64,000 bases of DNA from Azotobacter vinelandii (GCF_001571105.1 NZ_BCTD01000012.1); one strand, 5' to 3'. Shown: positions 53,544 to 61,927, counted from the first letter of the stretch. Notes: generated by a model not told the origin, from the letters alone. Made by a program: numbers and translations.

Positions 53544-54522
53544 AGTCCATCCCTGGCAGCAGGAGTTGTGGCGGCGGCTGGCAGGCCGCGACCGGCATGC
53601 CCACGCCTATCTGCTGCACGGTCCGGCCGGCATCGGCAAGCGGGCGCTGGCCGGACGCCTGGCGGCCCGCCTGCTGTGCCAGAGCCCGGCCGGCCTGGAG
53701 GCTTGTGGCCAGTGCAAGTCCTGCCGTCTGCTGCAGGCCGGCAGCCATCCGGATCATTTCCTGCTGGAGCCGGAAGAGGCGGACAAGGTGATCCGCGTCG
53801 ATCAGGTGCGCGATCTGGTGGAGTTCGTCACGCAGACGGCCCAGCTTGGCGGGCGCAAGGTCGTCCTGCTGGAACCGGCCGAGGCGATGAACTCGAACGC
53901 CGCCAATGCCCTGCTCAAGAGTCTCGAGGAGCCCTCCGGAGAGAGCGTGCTATTGCTGATCAGCCACCAGCCGAGCCGCCTGCTGCCGACCATCCGGAGT
54001 CGCTGCGTGCAGCAGGCCTGCCCGTTGCCGGGGGCCGCCGACAGTCTCGCTTGGCTGCGTCAAGCATTGCCGGAACAGAGCGAGGCGGAACTGGGCGAAC
54101 TGCTCGTGCTGGCCGGCGGCTCGCCGCTTTCCGCCCTGCGGCTGCATGGTGAAGGAGTGCGCGAGCGGCGTGCGCGGGTGGTGGAAGGGGTGAAGCAACT
54201 GCTCAAGCAGCAGGCCAGCGCCAGCCAACTGGCCGAGGCCTGGAACAGTGTGCCGCTGCTGCTGCTGTTCGACTGGTTCTGCGACTGGAGCCTGCTGATC
54301 CTGCGCTATCAGTTGACTGGCGACGAGCGGGGCCTGGGGCTGGACGACATGGCCAGGGTCGTCCGCTACCTGGCGGAGAAGAGCGCGCAGTCCAGGGTCC
54401 TGGCCATCCAGGACTGGCTGCTGGCGCAGCGTCAGAGGGTGCTCGCCAAGGCCAACCTCAACCGTGTCCTGCTTCTCGAGGCGTTGCTCGTGCAGTGGGC
54501 AGACCTGCCCGGGCCGGGCTAG
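53536..54522 (+). CDS. holB: DNA polymerase III subunit delta'
   Basis: 328-aa clamp-loader subunit. The P-loop region LLHGPAGIGKRALAGRL has Arg in place of Ser/Thr after the lysine, fitting the fact that delta' does not bind ATP productively. The zinc cysteines are in CGQCKSCRLLQAGSHPD, with an earlier Cys in RLLCQSPAGL. NALLKSLEEPSGESVLLLI and TIRSRC follow. It starts with GTG inside tmk. Confidence 0.94.
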   Translation: MAEVHPWQQELWRRLAGRDRHAHAYLLHGPAGIGKRALAGRLAARLLCQSPAGLEACGQCKSCRLLQAGSHPDHFLLEPEEADKVIRVDQVRDLVEFVTQTAQLGGRKVVLLEPAEAMNSNAANALLKSLEEPSGESVLLLISHQPSRLLPTIRSRCVQQACPLPGAADSLAWLRQALPEQSEAELGELLVLAGGSPLSALRLHGEGVRERRARVVEGVKQLLKQQASASQLAEAWNSVPLLLLFDWFCDWSLLILRYQLTGDERGLGLDDMARVVRYLAEKSAQSRVLAIQDWLLAQRQRVLAKANLNRVLLLEALLVQWADLPGPG

Positions 54523-54556
54523 AATCGCTGCCCGAATCAGCCATCCGGAGACCTGC

Positions 54557-54913
54557 ATGAGCCTGCCATCCGGTCCGGGATCGTGTAACGGCATCCTGCC
54601 CTTGTCGATCAAGGACAAGTCGGTCCTTTACAGCTCCTACATGCCCTTTCTCAAGAATGGCGGCCTGTTCATCCCTACCGGCAAGAGCTACAGGCTCGGC
54701 GACGAAATCTTCCTGCTGCTCAGCCTGATGGACGAACCGGAGAAGATCCCGGTCGCCGGCAAGGTCGTCTGGGTCACCCCGCCCGGTGCTCAGGACAACC
54801 GTGCCGCCGGGATCGGCGTGCAGTTCGGCGACGGCGACAAGCTGGCCCGCGACAGGATTGAAACCTACCTGGCCGGCGCCCTGAAGTCGGACCACCCAAC
54901 CCATACGATGTGA
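54557..54913 (+). CDS. pilZ: PilZ domain type IV pilus assembly protein
   Basis: 118 aa, the size of P. aeruginosa PilZ. Although it gives the c-di-GMP PilZ domain its name, this type lacks the RxxxR...D/NxSxxG binding motifs. Here too only GGLFIPTGKSYRLGDEIFLLL and GIGVQFGDGD are seen. It is required for type IV pilus assembly in P. aeruginosa. The position between holB and tatD is conserved. GGAG lies 9 nt before the ATG. Confidence 0.94.
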   Translation: MSLPSGPGSCNGILPLSIKDKSVLYSSYMPFLKNGGLFIPTGKSYRLGDEIFLLLSLMDEPEKIPVAGKVVWVTPPGAQDNRAAGIGVQFGDGDKLARDRIETYLAGALKSDHPTHTM

Positions 54914-54918
54914 CTCCC

Positions 54919-55704
54919 ATGCTGGTCGATTCCCACTGCCATCTCGATCGTCTCGATCTCGCTGCCCATGGCGGTTCCCTGGAGGTCGCGCTGGAGGCGG
55001 CGCGTGCCCGGGGGGTCGGACATTTTCTGTGTATCGGCGTGAGCGCGGATAACGCGGCCGCGGTCAAGGCGCTGGCCGAGCGTTATGCCGACGTGGATTG
55101 CGCGGTCGGGGTGCATCCGCTGGATGTCGAGCCCGATGCCGTGCCCGCCCTCGACTGGCTGCTCGGCGAACTCGCCCATCCGCGGGTGGTCGCCATCGGC
55201 GAGACCGGGCTGGACTATCACTACCGGCCGGAGGCCGCCGCCCTGCAGCAACAGGCCTTTCGCCTGCACCTGGAGGCCGCGCGCCTGACCGGCAAGCCGC
55301 TCGTCGTGCACACCCGCGCGGCGCGCGCCGATACCCTGCGGCTGCTGCGCGAAGCGGCGCTGTCGCAGGGCGGTGTGCTGCACTGCTTCACCGAGGACTG
55401 GGAGATGGCCCGCGCGGCGCTGGATCTCGGCTTCTACATCTCGCTGTCCGGCATCGTCACCTTCCGCAATGCCGAGGCCCTGCGCGAAGTGGCCCGGCAG
55501 GTGCCGGCGGACCGTCTGCTGGTGGAGACCGACGCGCCTTACCTGGCGCCGGTTCCCCATCGGGGCAAGCCCAACCTGCCGCAATACGTGCGCGAGGTCG
55601 CGGAGTTTCTCGCCGAGCTGCGGGGTGTTCCCTTCGAAACGCTGGCCGAGCAGACCACCGCTAACTTCCACCGCCTGTTTCCGTTGGCACGGGTCGCCCG
55701 CTGA
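54919..55704 (+). CDS. tatD: TatD-family metal-dependent hydrolase
   Basis: 261-aa TIM-barrel hydrolase. The metal site starts with MLVDSHCHLDRLDL (H6, H8). The remaining ligands are the Glu in IGETGLDYHYRPE, the His in PLVVHTRAARA and LHCFTEDWE, and the Asp in VETDAPYLAPVPHRGKPN. Members have 3'-5' exonuclease or DNase activity. A GTG three codons upstream overlaps the pilZ stop, but homologues begin with MLVDSHCHLD. Confidence 0.92.
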   Translation: MLVDSHCHLDRLDLAAHGGSLEVALEAARARGVGHFLCIGVSADNAAAVKALAERYADVDCAVGVHPLDVEPDAVPALDWLLGELAHPRVVAIGETGLDYHYRPEAAALQQQAFRLHLEAARLTGKPLVVHTRAARADTLRLLREAALSQGGVLHCFTEDWEMARAALDLGFYISLSGIVTFRNAEALREVARQVPADRLLVETDAPYLAPVPHRGKPNLPQYVREVAEFLAELRGVPFETLAEQTTANFHRLFPLARVAR

Positions 55705-55720
55705 TACTTTCCGCCATGCA

Positions 55721-55836
55721 AAAAAAACCCGGAGTCTGGGGGAGGAAACCGGGTTAAAAGCGTTAGGAGTAAGCGAAGGCATGCGTTCCTCGAATGCCTT
55801 CGGCTGGCCTGGCATCGGGGGAAATGCCACGTCAGT
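55721..55836 (-). ncRNA. rgsA: Probable small RNA RgsA (P16)
   Basis: On the minus strand a strong intrinsic terminator is present: AACCCGG and CCGGGTT arms (55749-55755 and 55726-55732) with a 16-nt loop and a run of U ending at 55721. About 115 nt upstream lies GATACT in a CGATACTT context (55842-55849), resembling a sigmaS-type -10. The predicted RNA of about 116 nt fits RgsA, the RpoS-dependent sRNA that in P. aeruginosa lies beside tatD (PA2959). The identification rests on position, length and signals, not on a sequence alignment. The terminator alone could instead serve the aminotransferase gene upstream. The rest of the 347-bp gap (55837-56051) holds only an inverted repeat. Confidence 0.6.
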
Positions 55837-55960
55837 AGAGGAAGTATCGTCGTGGATCGGCTCCAGTCCAGTATGCGCTGTTCATTTTTTAAACGGTTTT
55901 GGAATACTTCCGCCGTTGCTGAGTACCGAGGATCTGTTTCGGCGCGCTGTGTCGTCGCTC

Positions 55961-55978
55961 GTCGTTCGTTCGAACGAC
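55961..55978. repeat. 8-bp perfect inverted repeat downstream of the aminotransferase gene
   Basis: GTCGTTCG, two bases and CGAACGAC form a perfect palindrome 74 bp beyond the aminotransferase stop codon. It could be an operator for rgsA or a weak hairpin. No T tract follows. Confidence 0.4.
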
Positions 55979-56051
55979 CAGACGTCGCTCCCCGCGCCTG
56001 GCTCCATGCGAAAACAGGCGCGTCGCGGTTGCGGGAAGCAGTGTCGGCAGG

Positions 56052-57185
56052 CTAATCGGATGCCAGCTGGCGCAGGACCGCGAGGGTTTCGTCGAGCACC
56101 ACGGTCGGCGTGTAGAAATGCGGCGACAGACGGATTCCGCCGCCACGCTGGGCGCAGACGATCTGCTCGTGCTTGAGGCGCTCGAACAACTGCTGGTTGT
56201 CCCAGCCGTCGAGTGCGAAGGTCAGGATGCCGGCGCGCCGCTCGGGATCGCGCGGGCTGCGCAGGTGCAGGCCGGGAATCCGCAGGAGGCCTTCTTCGAG
56301 CCAGGCCACCCGTTCGCGCAGTCCCTGGGCGACCGTGGCCATGCCGACCTGCTCCAGCAGCGACAGGCTGCTTTCCAGTGCCACGGCACCGAGCATGTTC
56401 GGGCTGCCGCATTCGAAGCGCCGGGCGGTGCGCGCCGGTTCCCAGTCGAGGCGGTCGTAGTCGCCGGCGTTCTCCAGCATGTGCCAGCCGTATTCGTGCA
56501 GCTTGAGCCGTTCGCGCAGGTCGCTGCGGCAGTAGAACACGCCGAGCCCCTCCGGGCCGAGCATCCACTTGTGTCCGTCGGCCATGGCGAAGGCGCAGTC
56601 GCAGGCGCGCACGTCGAAGGGCAGGGCGCCGAGCTGCTGGATGGCGTCGACGCAGAGCAGCACGCCGAGCTGCCGGCAACCCTGGCCGAGCCGCTCCAGA
56701 TCCAGGCGCAGGCCGCTGGCGTATTGCACGGCGCTGATCGACAGCAGGCGCGTGCGCGGGCCGCAGGCCGCCAACAGATCGGCTTCCGGATCGGCCCCCT
56801 TGAGGCCGACCGTGACGATCTCGACGCCCTGGGGCTTGAGCGCCTCCCAGACGATGCGGTTGGAGGGGAACTCCTCGTCGCTGATGACGATCCGCTCGCC
56901 GGCCTGCCAGTCCAGGCCGAAGGCGACGAAGGACAGGGCTTCCGAGGTGTTCTTGACCAAGGCTATGTCCGCCGTGGTCGGTGCGTTGAGCAGGCGCGTC
57001 AGGCGTTCGCGCAGGCGCCGTTCGATGCCCAGCCAGCGAGGGTAATCGCGCGCACCGATGTGCACGTTCTGCTCGGCGAAGGCGCTCACCGCCTTGCCGG
57101 CCCGCATCGGCCAGGGGGCGACGGCGGCGTGGTTGAGGTAGCGCAGCCCGGCCAGCTGCGGAAATTCGTCGTGGATGGCATGCAT
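56052..57185 (-). CDS. Class V aminotransferase-like PLP protein
   Basis: 377-aa PLP-dependent protein of the NifS/cysteine desulfurase fold. The start is YLNHAAVAPWP, with VKNTSEALSFVAFGL. VDAIQQLG includes the cofactor aspartate D180 and ADGHKWMLGPEG has the Schiff-base lysine K206. The cysteine loop of real desulfurases is not evident (GSPNMLGAVAL appears instead), so a sulfur transfer role is doubtful. Isopenicillin-N-epimerase-like or kynureninase-like relatives share these features. AAGGAG precedes the ATG. It stands alone between the sRNA and the divergent DUF1285 gene, so its substrate is open. Confidence 0.85.
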   Translation of the reverse strand: MHAIHDEFPQLAGLRYLNHAAVAPWPMRAGKAVSAFAEQNVHIGARDYPRWLGIERRLRERLTRLLNAPTTADIALVKNTSEALSFVAFGLDWQAGERIVISDEEFPSNRIVWEALKPQGVEIVTVGLKGADPEADLLAACGPRTRLLSISAVQYASGLRLDLERLGQGCRQLGVLLCVDAIQQLGALPFDVRACDCAFAMADGHKWMLGPEGLGVFYCRSDLRERLKLHEYGWHMLENAGDYDRLDWEPARTARRFECGSPNMLGAVALESSLSLLEQVGMATVAQGLRERVAWLEEGLLRIPGLHLRSPRDPERRAGILTFALDGWDNQQLFERLKHEQIVCAQRGGGIRLSPHFYTPTVVLDETLAVLRQLASD

Positions 57186-57271
57186 GGGCTTGCTCCTTGC
57201 GGTCTTGCAATCATGGTGTCAGGCATCATATTCCACTTGAAGTCACTGTCCCGCCAGGCGAAGGAGAAGCC

Positions 57272-57838
57272 ATGAGCGATCCAGGCAAGGCCGACGAACT
57301 GTTGGCGCAGATTCCCGAGGGCGGCCGCAAGGGGCTGCCTCCCGTGCACCTGTGGAATCCGCCGTTCTGCGGCGACATCGACATGCGCATCGCCCGCGAC
57401 GGCAGTTGGTTCTACATGGGCACCCCGATCGGGCGCAAGGCTCTGGTCCGGCTGTTTTCCGGCATCCTGCGCCGTGACGGCGACCAATATTTCCTGGTGA
57501 CCCCGGTGGAGAAGGTCGGTATCCGGGTCGACGACGCGCCCTTCGTCGCCGTCTCCCTGCAGGTCGAGGGCCGTGGCGAGGATCAGTTGCTGCGCTTCAC
57601 CACCCAGGTCGGCGACGAGGTCGAGGCGGGCGCCGAGCACCCGCTGCGGGTCGCGCTCGACGCCGAGACCCAGGAGCCCGCGCCCTACCTGCTGGTGCGC
57701 GCCAACCTGGAGGCGCTGATCCACCGCAACGTCTTCTACCAACTGGTCGAACTGGCCGAGCCGCGGCTGATCGACGGGCGCACCTGGCTGGGCGTGTGGA
57801 GCCGCGGCGCCTTCTTCCCCCTCGGTCCGCAGGACTGA
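57272..57838 (+). CDS. DUF1285 domain protein
   Basis: 188-aa protein with the DUF1285 pattern: PPVHLWNPPFCGDIDMRIARDGSWFYMGTPI (in part), RKALVRLFSGILRRDGDQYFLVTPVEKVGI and VHRN-like ALIHRNVFYQLVELAE near the C-terminus. No signal peptide or membrane helix. The function is unknown; the family occurs in many proteobacteria as a single gene. AAGGAG precedes the ATG by 7 nt. It is divergent from the aminotransferase. Confidence 0.85.
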   Translation: MSDPGKADELLAQIPEGGRKGLPPVHLWNPPFCGDIDMRIARDGSWFYMGTPIGRKALVRLFSGILRRDGDQYFLVTPVEKVGIRVDDAPFVAVSLQVEGRGEDQLLRFTTQVGDEVEAGAEHPLRVALDAETQEPAPYLLVRANLEALIHRNVFYQLVELAEPRLIDGRTWLGVWSRGAFFPLGPQD

Positions 57839-58000
57839 AGCGCAGCGGGGCAGGACAAAGCCCCGCTCCTCGCCACTTCCGCGCGCTTTCTCGACGTTCT
57901 CCAATCCCGCACGACCCCGTGTCCCCATCCCCATCGCCCGCCCGGATATCCGTGGGGGGGCATCCCTGTGGATTCTGAAAAAACCTTTTAAAACAAGTAA

Positions 58001-58015
58001 GTGCACATAGTGCAC
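58001..58015. promoter_or_regulatory. MhpR-type operator upstream of mhpB
   Basis: The 15-bp palindrome GTGCACATAGTGCAC matches the E. coli MhpR operator, whose core as I recall it is GTGCACCTGGTGCAC. It is centred about 61 bp upstream of the predicted mhpB transcription start. A near-copy lies upstream of mhpD, with the same TTTTAAAACAA flank. Confidence 0.85.
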
Positions 58016-58032
58016 GGAAGGGTAGATAGCCT

Positions 58033-58062
58033 TTGAGGCTGTCGATCGCCCACTCCTAGAAT
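58033..58062 (+). promoter_or_regulatory. Promoter of the mhpB operon
   Basis: TTGAGG (58033-58038), an 18-bp spacer and TAGAAT (58057-58062). The operator lies 17 bp upstream of the -35, the place expected for an activator. The leader would be about 143 nt. The remaining 57839-58000 shows no gene or signal I can name. Confidence 0.7.
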
Positions 58063-58211
58063 GGCCAGGCCCGAAACGAACAAAAAACAGCCAGGAAGCG
58101 GATTCGCCCACTGGCGCAACGGACCACCGCCGGCGCTGTGCATCCGCTGCGCATTCCCGACCCCTCCCGGGCGGCGGGAAGGCATTCGCATCCGGGGCTC
58201 CAGGAGGCTCG

Positions 58212-59150
58212 ATGACCATCAAACTGAAATGCCTGTCGCATACCCCCTTGCGTGGCCTGAACGATCCGGGGGCCGATGTCGTCGCGGAAGTCGACGCGGT
58301 GCTCGCCCGGTCGCGTGCCGAGGTCGAGGCCTTCGACCCCGAACTGATCGTGATCTTCGCACCCGATCATTACAACGGCCTGTTCTACGACCTGATGCCG
58401 CCCTTCGTGATCGCCACCGCCGCCGAGTCGGTCGCCGACTACGGAACCCTGCCGGGCCCGCTGTCGATTCCCAGGGATCTGGCGCTCGACCTGACGCGGC
58501 ACATCCTCGACAGCGACCTCGACATCGCCCTGTCGCACCGCCTGCAGGTCGACCACGGCTGCACCCAGACCCTCGAGGAACTGACCGGCAGCCTGACCCG
58601 CTATCCGGTGATCCCGATCATCATCAACTCGGTGGCACCGCCTTTCGCTCCCTACCGGCGCATCCGCAAGCTCGGCGAGGCGGTCGGCCGCTTCGTCGCT
58701 TCGCTCGGCAAGCGCGTGCTGATCCTCGGTACCGGCGGCCTGTCCCACGAACCGCCCGTGCCGCTGCTGTCGGGTGCCGCCGAGGAAATCGCCGAGTTCC
58801 TGATCGCCGGGCGCAACCCGACCCCGGAGGCGCGCGCCGCTCGCCAGGCGCGGACCATCGCCGCCGGGAAAATCTACGGCACCGCGGAAAGTCCGCTGAC
58901 CCCGCTCAACACCGACTGGGACCTGGCCTTCATCGACCTGCTGGTGCAGGGCCGCCTCGCGGAAATCGACGACTTCGTGGTCGAGGAGATTTCCACGACC
59001 GCCGGCCGCTCGACCCACGAGATCCGGACCTGGGTCGCCGCCTTCGCCGCACTGGCGGCCGGCGGCGCCTATCGCGCCCGGCAGGACTACTACCGGCCGA
59101 TCAACGAATGGATCGCCGGCTATGGCGTGGTGAGCGCCGAACGACGCTGA
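58212..59150 (+). CDS. mhpB: 2,3-dihydroxyphenylpropionate 1,2-dioxygenase MhpB
   Basis: 312-aa type III extradiol dioxygenase that opens the ring of 2,3-dihydroxyphenylpropionate (or dihydroxycinnamate) at the meta position. The start LKCLSHTPLRGLNDPG is family-typical. The acid/base histidines H115 (VDHG) and H179 (GGLSHEPPVP) are at the same numbers as in E. coli, and FAPDHYNGLFYDLMPPF contributes the iron site. CCAGGAGG precedes the ATG. It is the first gene of a four-gene unit with the two-component oxygenase and mhpC. Confidence 0.95.
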   Translation: MTIKLKCLSHTPLRGLNDPGADVVAEVDAVLARSRAEVEAFDPELIVIFAPDHYNGLFYDLMPPFVIATAAESVADYGTLPGPLSIPRDLALDLTRHILDSDLDIALSHRLQVDHGCTQTLEELTGSLTRYPVIPIIINSVAPPFAPYRRIRKLGEAVGRFVASLGKRVLILGTGGLSHEPPVPLLSGAAEEIAEFLIAGRNPTPEARAARQARTIAAGKIYGTAESPLTPLNTDWDLAFIDLLVQGRLAEIDDFVVEEISTTAGRSTHEIRTWVAAFAALAAGGAYRARQDYYRPINEWIAGYGVVSAERR

Positions 59151-59197
59151 GCCCATCGCCGGGCTGTGCATCCCCAACGAAATCGCGGAGAACAACA

Positions 59198-60391
59198 ATG
59201 AACTCGATCGCTACCCCCATTCCCACCGAAACCGAACTGGTCGCCCGTGCCGAAGCCATGATCCCCTGGCTGCGCGAAAAGGCCGATGCCGTCGAGAAGG
59301 CGCGCATGGTACCGCGCGACACCATCCAGGCGTTCCAGGAGGCCGGTTTCTTCAGGATCCTGCAGCCCCGTCGCTGGGGCGGCTATGAAATGAACCCCAA
59401 CGTGCTGAACCGGGTACTGATGGAGCTGGCCCGCGGCTGTCCGTCCAGCGCCTGGAACGTGATGGTGCTGGGCGTGCACCCCTTCGAGGTCGGCCTGCTC
59501 GACCCACGCTGCGGCGACGAACTCTGGGGCGAGGACGACAGCCGGCTGGTGTCGTCCTCCTACGCGCCCTTCGGCACGGTCACCGCGGTCGATGGCGGCT
59601 ACCTGCTCGACGGCGAATGGCTGACCTCCAGCGGCTGCGACCATGCCGCCGGCGGCGCCTTCCTCGGCGGGCGCGTCGCCGAGAACGGCGAAACGGTGTT
59701 CCGCTCCTTCTGGGTCCAGGCCGGCGACTTCGAGATCGTCGACGACTGGCAGGTGGTCGGCCTGGCCGGCACCGGCAGCAAGAAGCTGGTGATCCGCGAA
59801 GTCTTCGTGCCGGCCTACCGCAGCCACGCGATCGGCGCCTACGGCCAGGACTCTCACGGCCAGGTGAACAACCTGTACAAGGTGCCGTTCTTCTACGTGT
59901 TCTACGCCGCCGTGTCCTCGGTGATCATCGGCATGGCGCGCGGTATGGTCGATCTCTACATCGAGCACATGAAGCCGCGGCAGAACATCAACCAGGCCAT
60001 CGGCGCCGCCGTTCAGGACCCCTTCATCAAGAACCGCCTCGGCGAGGCCACGGCGAAGATCCTCGCCTGCTCCAGCCGGGTGCTGCACAACACCGAGGAA
60101 GCCTGGAGCTACGCCGCGCGCGGCGAACTGGTGCCGCTGGACGTGCGCGTCCGCCACTTCGCCACCAACCAGTTCACCGGCGGCGAGTGCTTCGAGGCGG
60201 CGCACATGATCTTCAAGAAGACCTCGACCCGCGGCATCTGGCTGAACAGTCCGCTGCAGCGGCAGATGCGCGACATTCTGGTCGGCGCCAACCACATCAC
60301 CCAGAACCAGGACAACATCGGCGACCTGCTGGGCGGCCAGTTGCTCGGCAGCCCGCTGCCGGCCGTCAACCCCTTCGGCGTCAAGGCCTGA
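59198..60391 (+). CDS. Flavin-dependent aromatic monooxygenase, oxygenase component (HsaA-like)
   Basis: 397-aa protein of the acyl-CoA dehydrogenase fold, in the group D two-component flavin monooxygenases (HsaA, HpaH-type C2 oxygenases). Seen: AWNVMVLGVHPFEVGL, the flavin-region stretch GEWLTSSGCDHAAGGAFLGG, DDWQVVGLAGTGSKKLVI and the C-terminal GECFEAAHMIFKKTSTRG. It uses reduced FMN/FAD supplied by the reductase encoded next. Placed between mhpB and mhpC it very probably makes the catechol that MhpB cleaves, i.e. ortho-hydroxylation of a hydroxyphenylpropionate. That would replace MhpA, which is absent from the window. The start ATG follows GGAGAACAACA. Substrate choice is inference. Confidence 0.85.
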   Translation: MNSIATPIPTETELVARAEAMIPWLREKADAVEKARMVPRDTIQAFQEAGFFRILQPRRWGGYEMNPNVLNRVLMELARGCPSSAWNVMVLGVHPFEVGLLDPRCGDELWGEDDSRLVSSSYAPFGTVTAVDGGYLLDGEWLTSSGCDHAAGGAFLGGRVAENGETVFRSFWVQAGDFEIVDDWQVVGLAGTGSKKLVIREVFVPAYRSHAIGAYGQDSHGQVNNLYKVPFFYVFYAAVSSVIIGMARGMVDLYIEHMKPRQNINQAIGAAVQDPFIKNRLGEATAKILACSSRVLHNTEEAWSYAARGELVPLDVRVRHFATNQFTGGECFEAAHMIFKKTSTRGIWLNSPLQRQMRDILVGANHITQNQDNIGDLLGGQLLGSPLPAVNPFGVKA

Positions 60392-60463
60392 GCCGAGCCG
60401 TCGGCGAGGTCCGGCGCTTCGTCGGGCCTCTTCCCATCAGCCCGCTGTGCGAGAGCGAATGTC

Positions 60464-61015
60464 ATGAGCAAAGAGATCAATCAACTGCTGGACTGGGTTC
60501 CGAACGCCGAACTGGCCGGATTGCCACTGGTCAGCGCCGACGAGCACCGTTACGGCATGCGCAACCTGGCCGCCGCCGTCACCCTCGTCACCACCCGCGA
60601 CGGCGACGTCCGCCTCGGCCTCACCGCCACCGCGGTCTGCTCGGTGACCGCCGATCCGCCGCGCCTGGTGGTGTTCGTCAACAAGAAGGTCGCCGCCTGC
60701 GAGGCGATCCGCAACAGCGGCGCCCTCTGCATCAACGTACTGTCCGGCGGGCAGGAGCACGAGGCGAAGGTGTTCGCCGGCATGCTCGAGGGTGTGCATG
60801 GCGAGGCACGCTTCGAGCATGGCCAGTGGCGCGAACTGATCACCGGCGCGCCGGTACTGGAGGATTCGCTGGCCAACTTCGACTGCCGGGTGGTCAAGGT
60901 CTTCGACGAGAGCACCCATCACGCCTTTCTCTGCGAGGTGCTGGCCAGCCGTGGCCGGCAGGGCGGCGAACCGCTCCTGTACCTGAACGGCGCCTTCCGC
61001 CGCCTCGCCCCCTGA
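60464..61015 (+). CDS. Flavin reductase component (HsaB/HpaC-like)
   Basis: 183-aa protein of the flavin reductase-like domain family. RYGMRNLAAAVTLVTTRDGD is followed by GLTATAVCSVTADPPRLVVFVNKK and a central FCIN-like ALCINVLSGGQEHEAKVFAG. Such proteins reduce FMN or FAD with NADH and hand it to the oxygenase. The gene comes 72 nt after the oxygenase on the same strand, so the pair is a complete two-component hydroxylase. An N-terminal stretch of 28 residues precedes the domain. Confidence 0.9.
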   Translation: MSKEINQLLDWVPNAELAGLPLVSADEHRYGMRNLAAAVTLVTTRDGDVRLGLTATAVCSVTADPPRLVVFVNKKVAACEAIRNSGALCINVLSGGQEHEAKVFAGMLEGVHGEARFEHGQWRELITGAPVLEDSLANFDCRVVKVFDESTHHAFLCEVLASRGRQGGEPLLYLNGAFRRLAP

Positions 61016-61034
61016 TCCGACCGGAGAACACAGG

Positions 61035-61901
61035 ATGACTACCGCACAGACCCTTAGCGAAGCCGCCACCAGCCGCTTCGTCTGCATCGAAGAGGGCGAT
61101 CTCGCCCTGCAACTGCACTACAACGACTGCGGCGCGGGCGCTGAAACCCTGGTCATGCTGCATGGCTCCGGACCGGGCGCCAGCGGCTGGGCCAACTTCA
61201 ACCGCAACGTCGAACCCATGGTCGCCGCCGGCTACCGGGTGATCCTGATGGACTGTCCGGGCTGGAGCAAGAGCGATCCCATCGTCTGCACCGGCTCGCG
61301 CTCGGACCTCAACGCCCGCGCGCTGAAGGGCCTGCTCGATGCCATCGGCATCGACCGCGCGCACCTCATCGGCAACTCCATGGGCGGCCACAGCGCCGTG
61401 GCCTTCGCCCTGGCCAACCCCGAACGGGTCGGCAAGCTGGTGCTGATGGGCGGCGGCACCGGCGGCGCCAGTCCCTTCGCGCCGATGCCGACCGAAGGCA
61501 TCAAGCTGCTGCAGGGGCTCTACCGCGAGCCGACCATCGACAACCTGAAGAAGATGATGAACGTCTTCGTCTACGACACCGGCGATCTGACCGAGGAACT
61601 GTTCCAGACCCGCCTCGACAACATGCTGAGCCGCCGCGACCACCTGGAGAACTTCGTCGAGAGCCTGGCGGCCAACCCGAAGCAGTTCCCCGACTTCGGC
61701 CTGCGGCTGGCCGAGATCAAGGCACAGACCCTGATCGTCTGGGGCAGCAACGACCGCTTCGTACCCATGGACACCGGCCTGCGCCTGCTCGCCGGCCTGC
61801 CCAATGCGGAACTGCATGTGTTCAACCGCTGCGGCCACTGGGCGCAGTGGGAGCATGCGGATCGGTTCAACCGCTTGGTGCTGGACTTCCTCCGCCATTG
61901 A
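61035..61901 (+). CDS. mhpC: 2-hydroxy-6-oxonona-2,4-dienedioate hydrolase MhpC
   Basis: 288-aa alpha/beta hydrolase, as long as E. coli MhpC, which cleaves the ring-fission product to succinate (or fumarate) and 2-hydroxypentadienoate. The triad is S115 (LIGNSMGGHSA), D240 (WGSNDRFVP) and H268 (CGHWAQWEH); the spacing equals that of E. coli. LHGSGPGASGW forms the oxyanion hole. It follows the reductase by 19 nt, closing the first mhp unit. Confidence 0.95.
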   Translation: MTTAQTLSEAATSRFVCIEEGDLALQLHYNDCGAGAETLVMLHGSGPGASGWANFNRNVEPMVAAGYRVILMDCPGWSKSDPIVCTGSRSDLNARALKGLLDAIGIDRAHLIGNSMGGHSAVAFALANPERVGKLVLMGGGTGGASPFAPMPTEGIKLLQGLYREPTIDNLKKMMNVFVYDTGDLTEELFQTRLDNMLSRRDHLENFVESLAANPKQFPDFGLRLAEIKAQTLIVWGSNDRFVPMDTGLRLLAGLPNAELHVFNRCGHWAQWEHADRFNRLVLDFLRH

Positions 61902-61927
61902 TCCCCAGCCCGCCAGCGGGGCGCCGC

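Noticed and set aside
56052..57185. Cysteine desulfurase (iscS/nifS) assignment for the class V aminotransferase
   Set aside because: The PLP lysine and fold fit, but the mobile cysteine loop is not evident and no Fe-S assembly genes are nearby.
58061..59197. In-frame extension of the HsaA-like oxygenase back to 58061
   Set aside because: The extension runs across mhpB in another frame, is Arg/Pro-rich without homology, and its ATG overlaps the mhpB promoter -10. The ATG at 59198 has a ribosome binding site and the family N-terminus.
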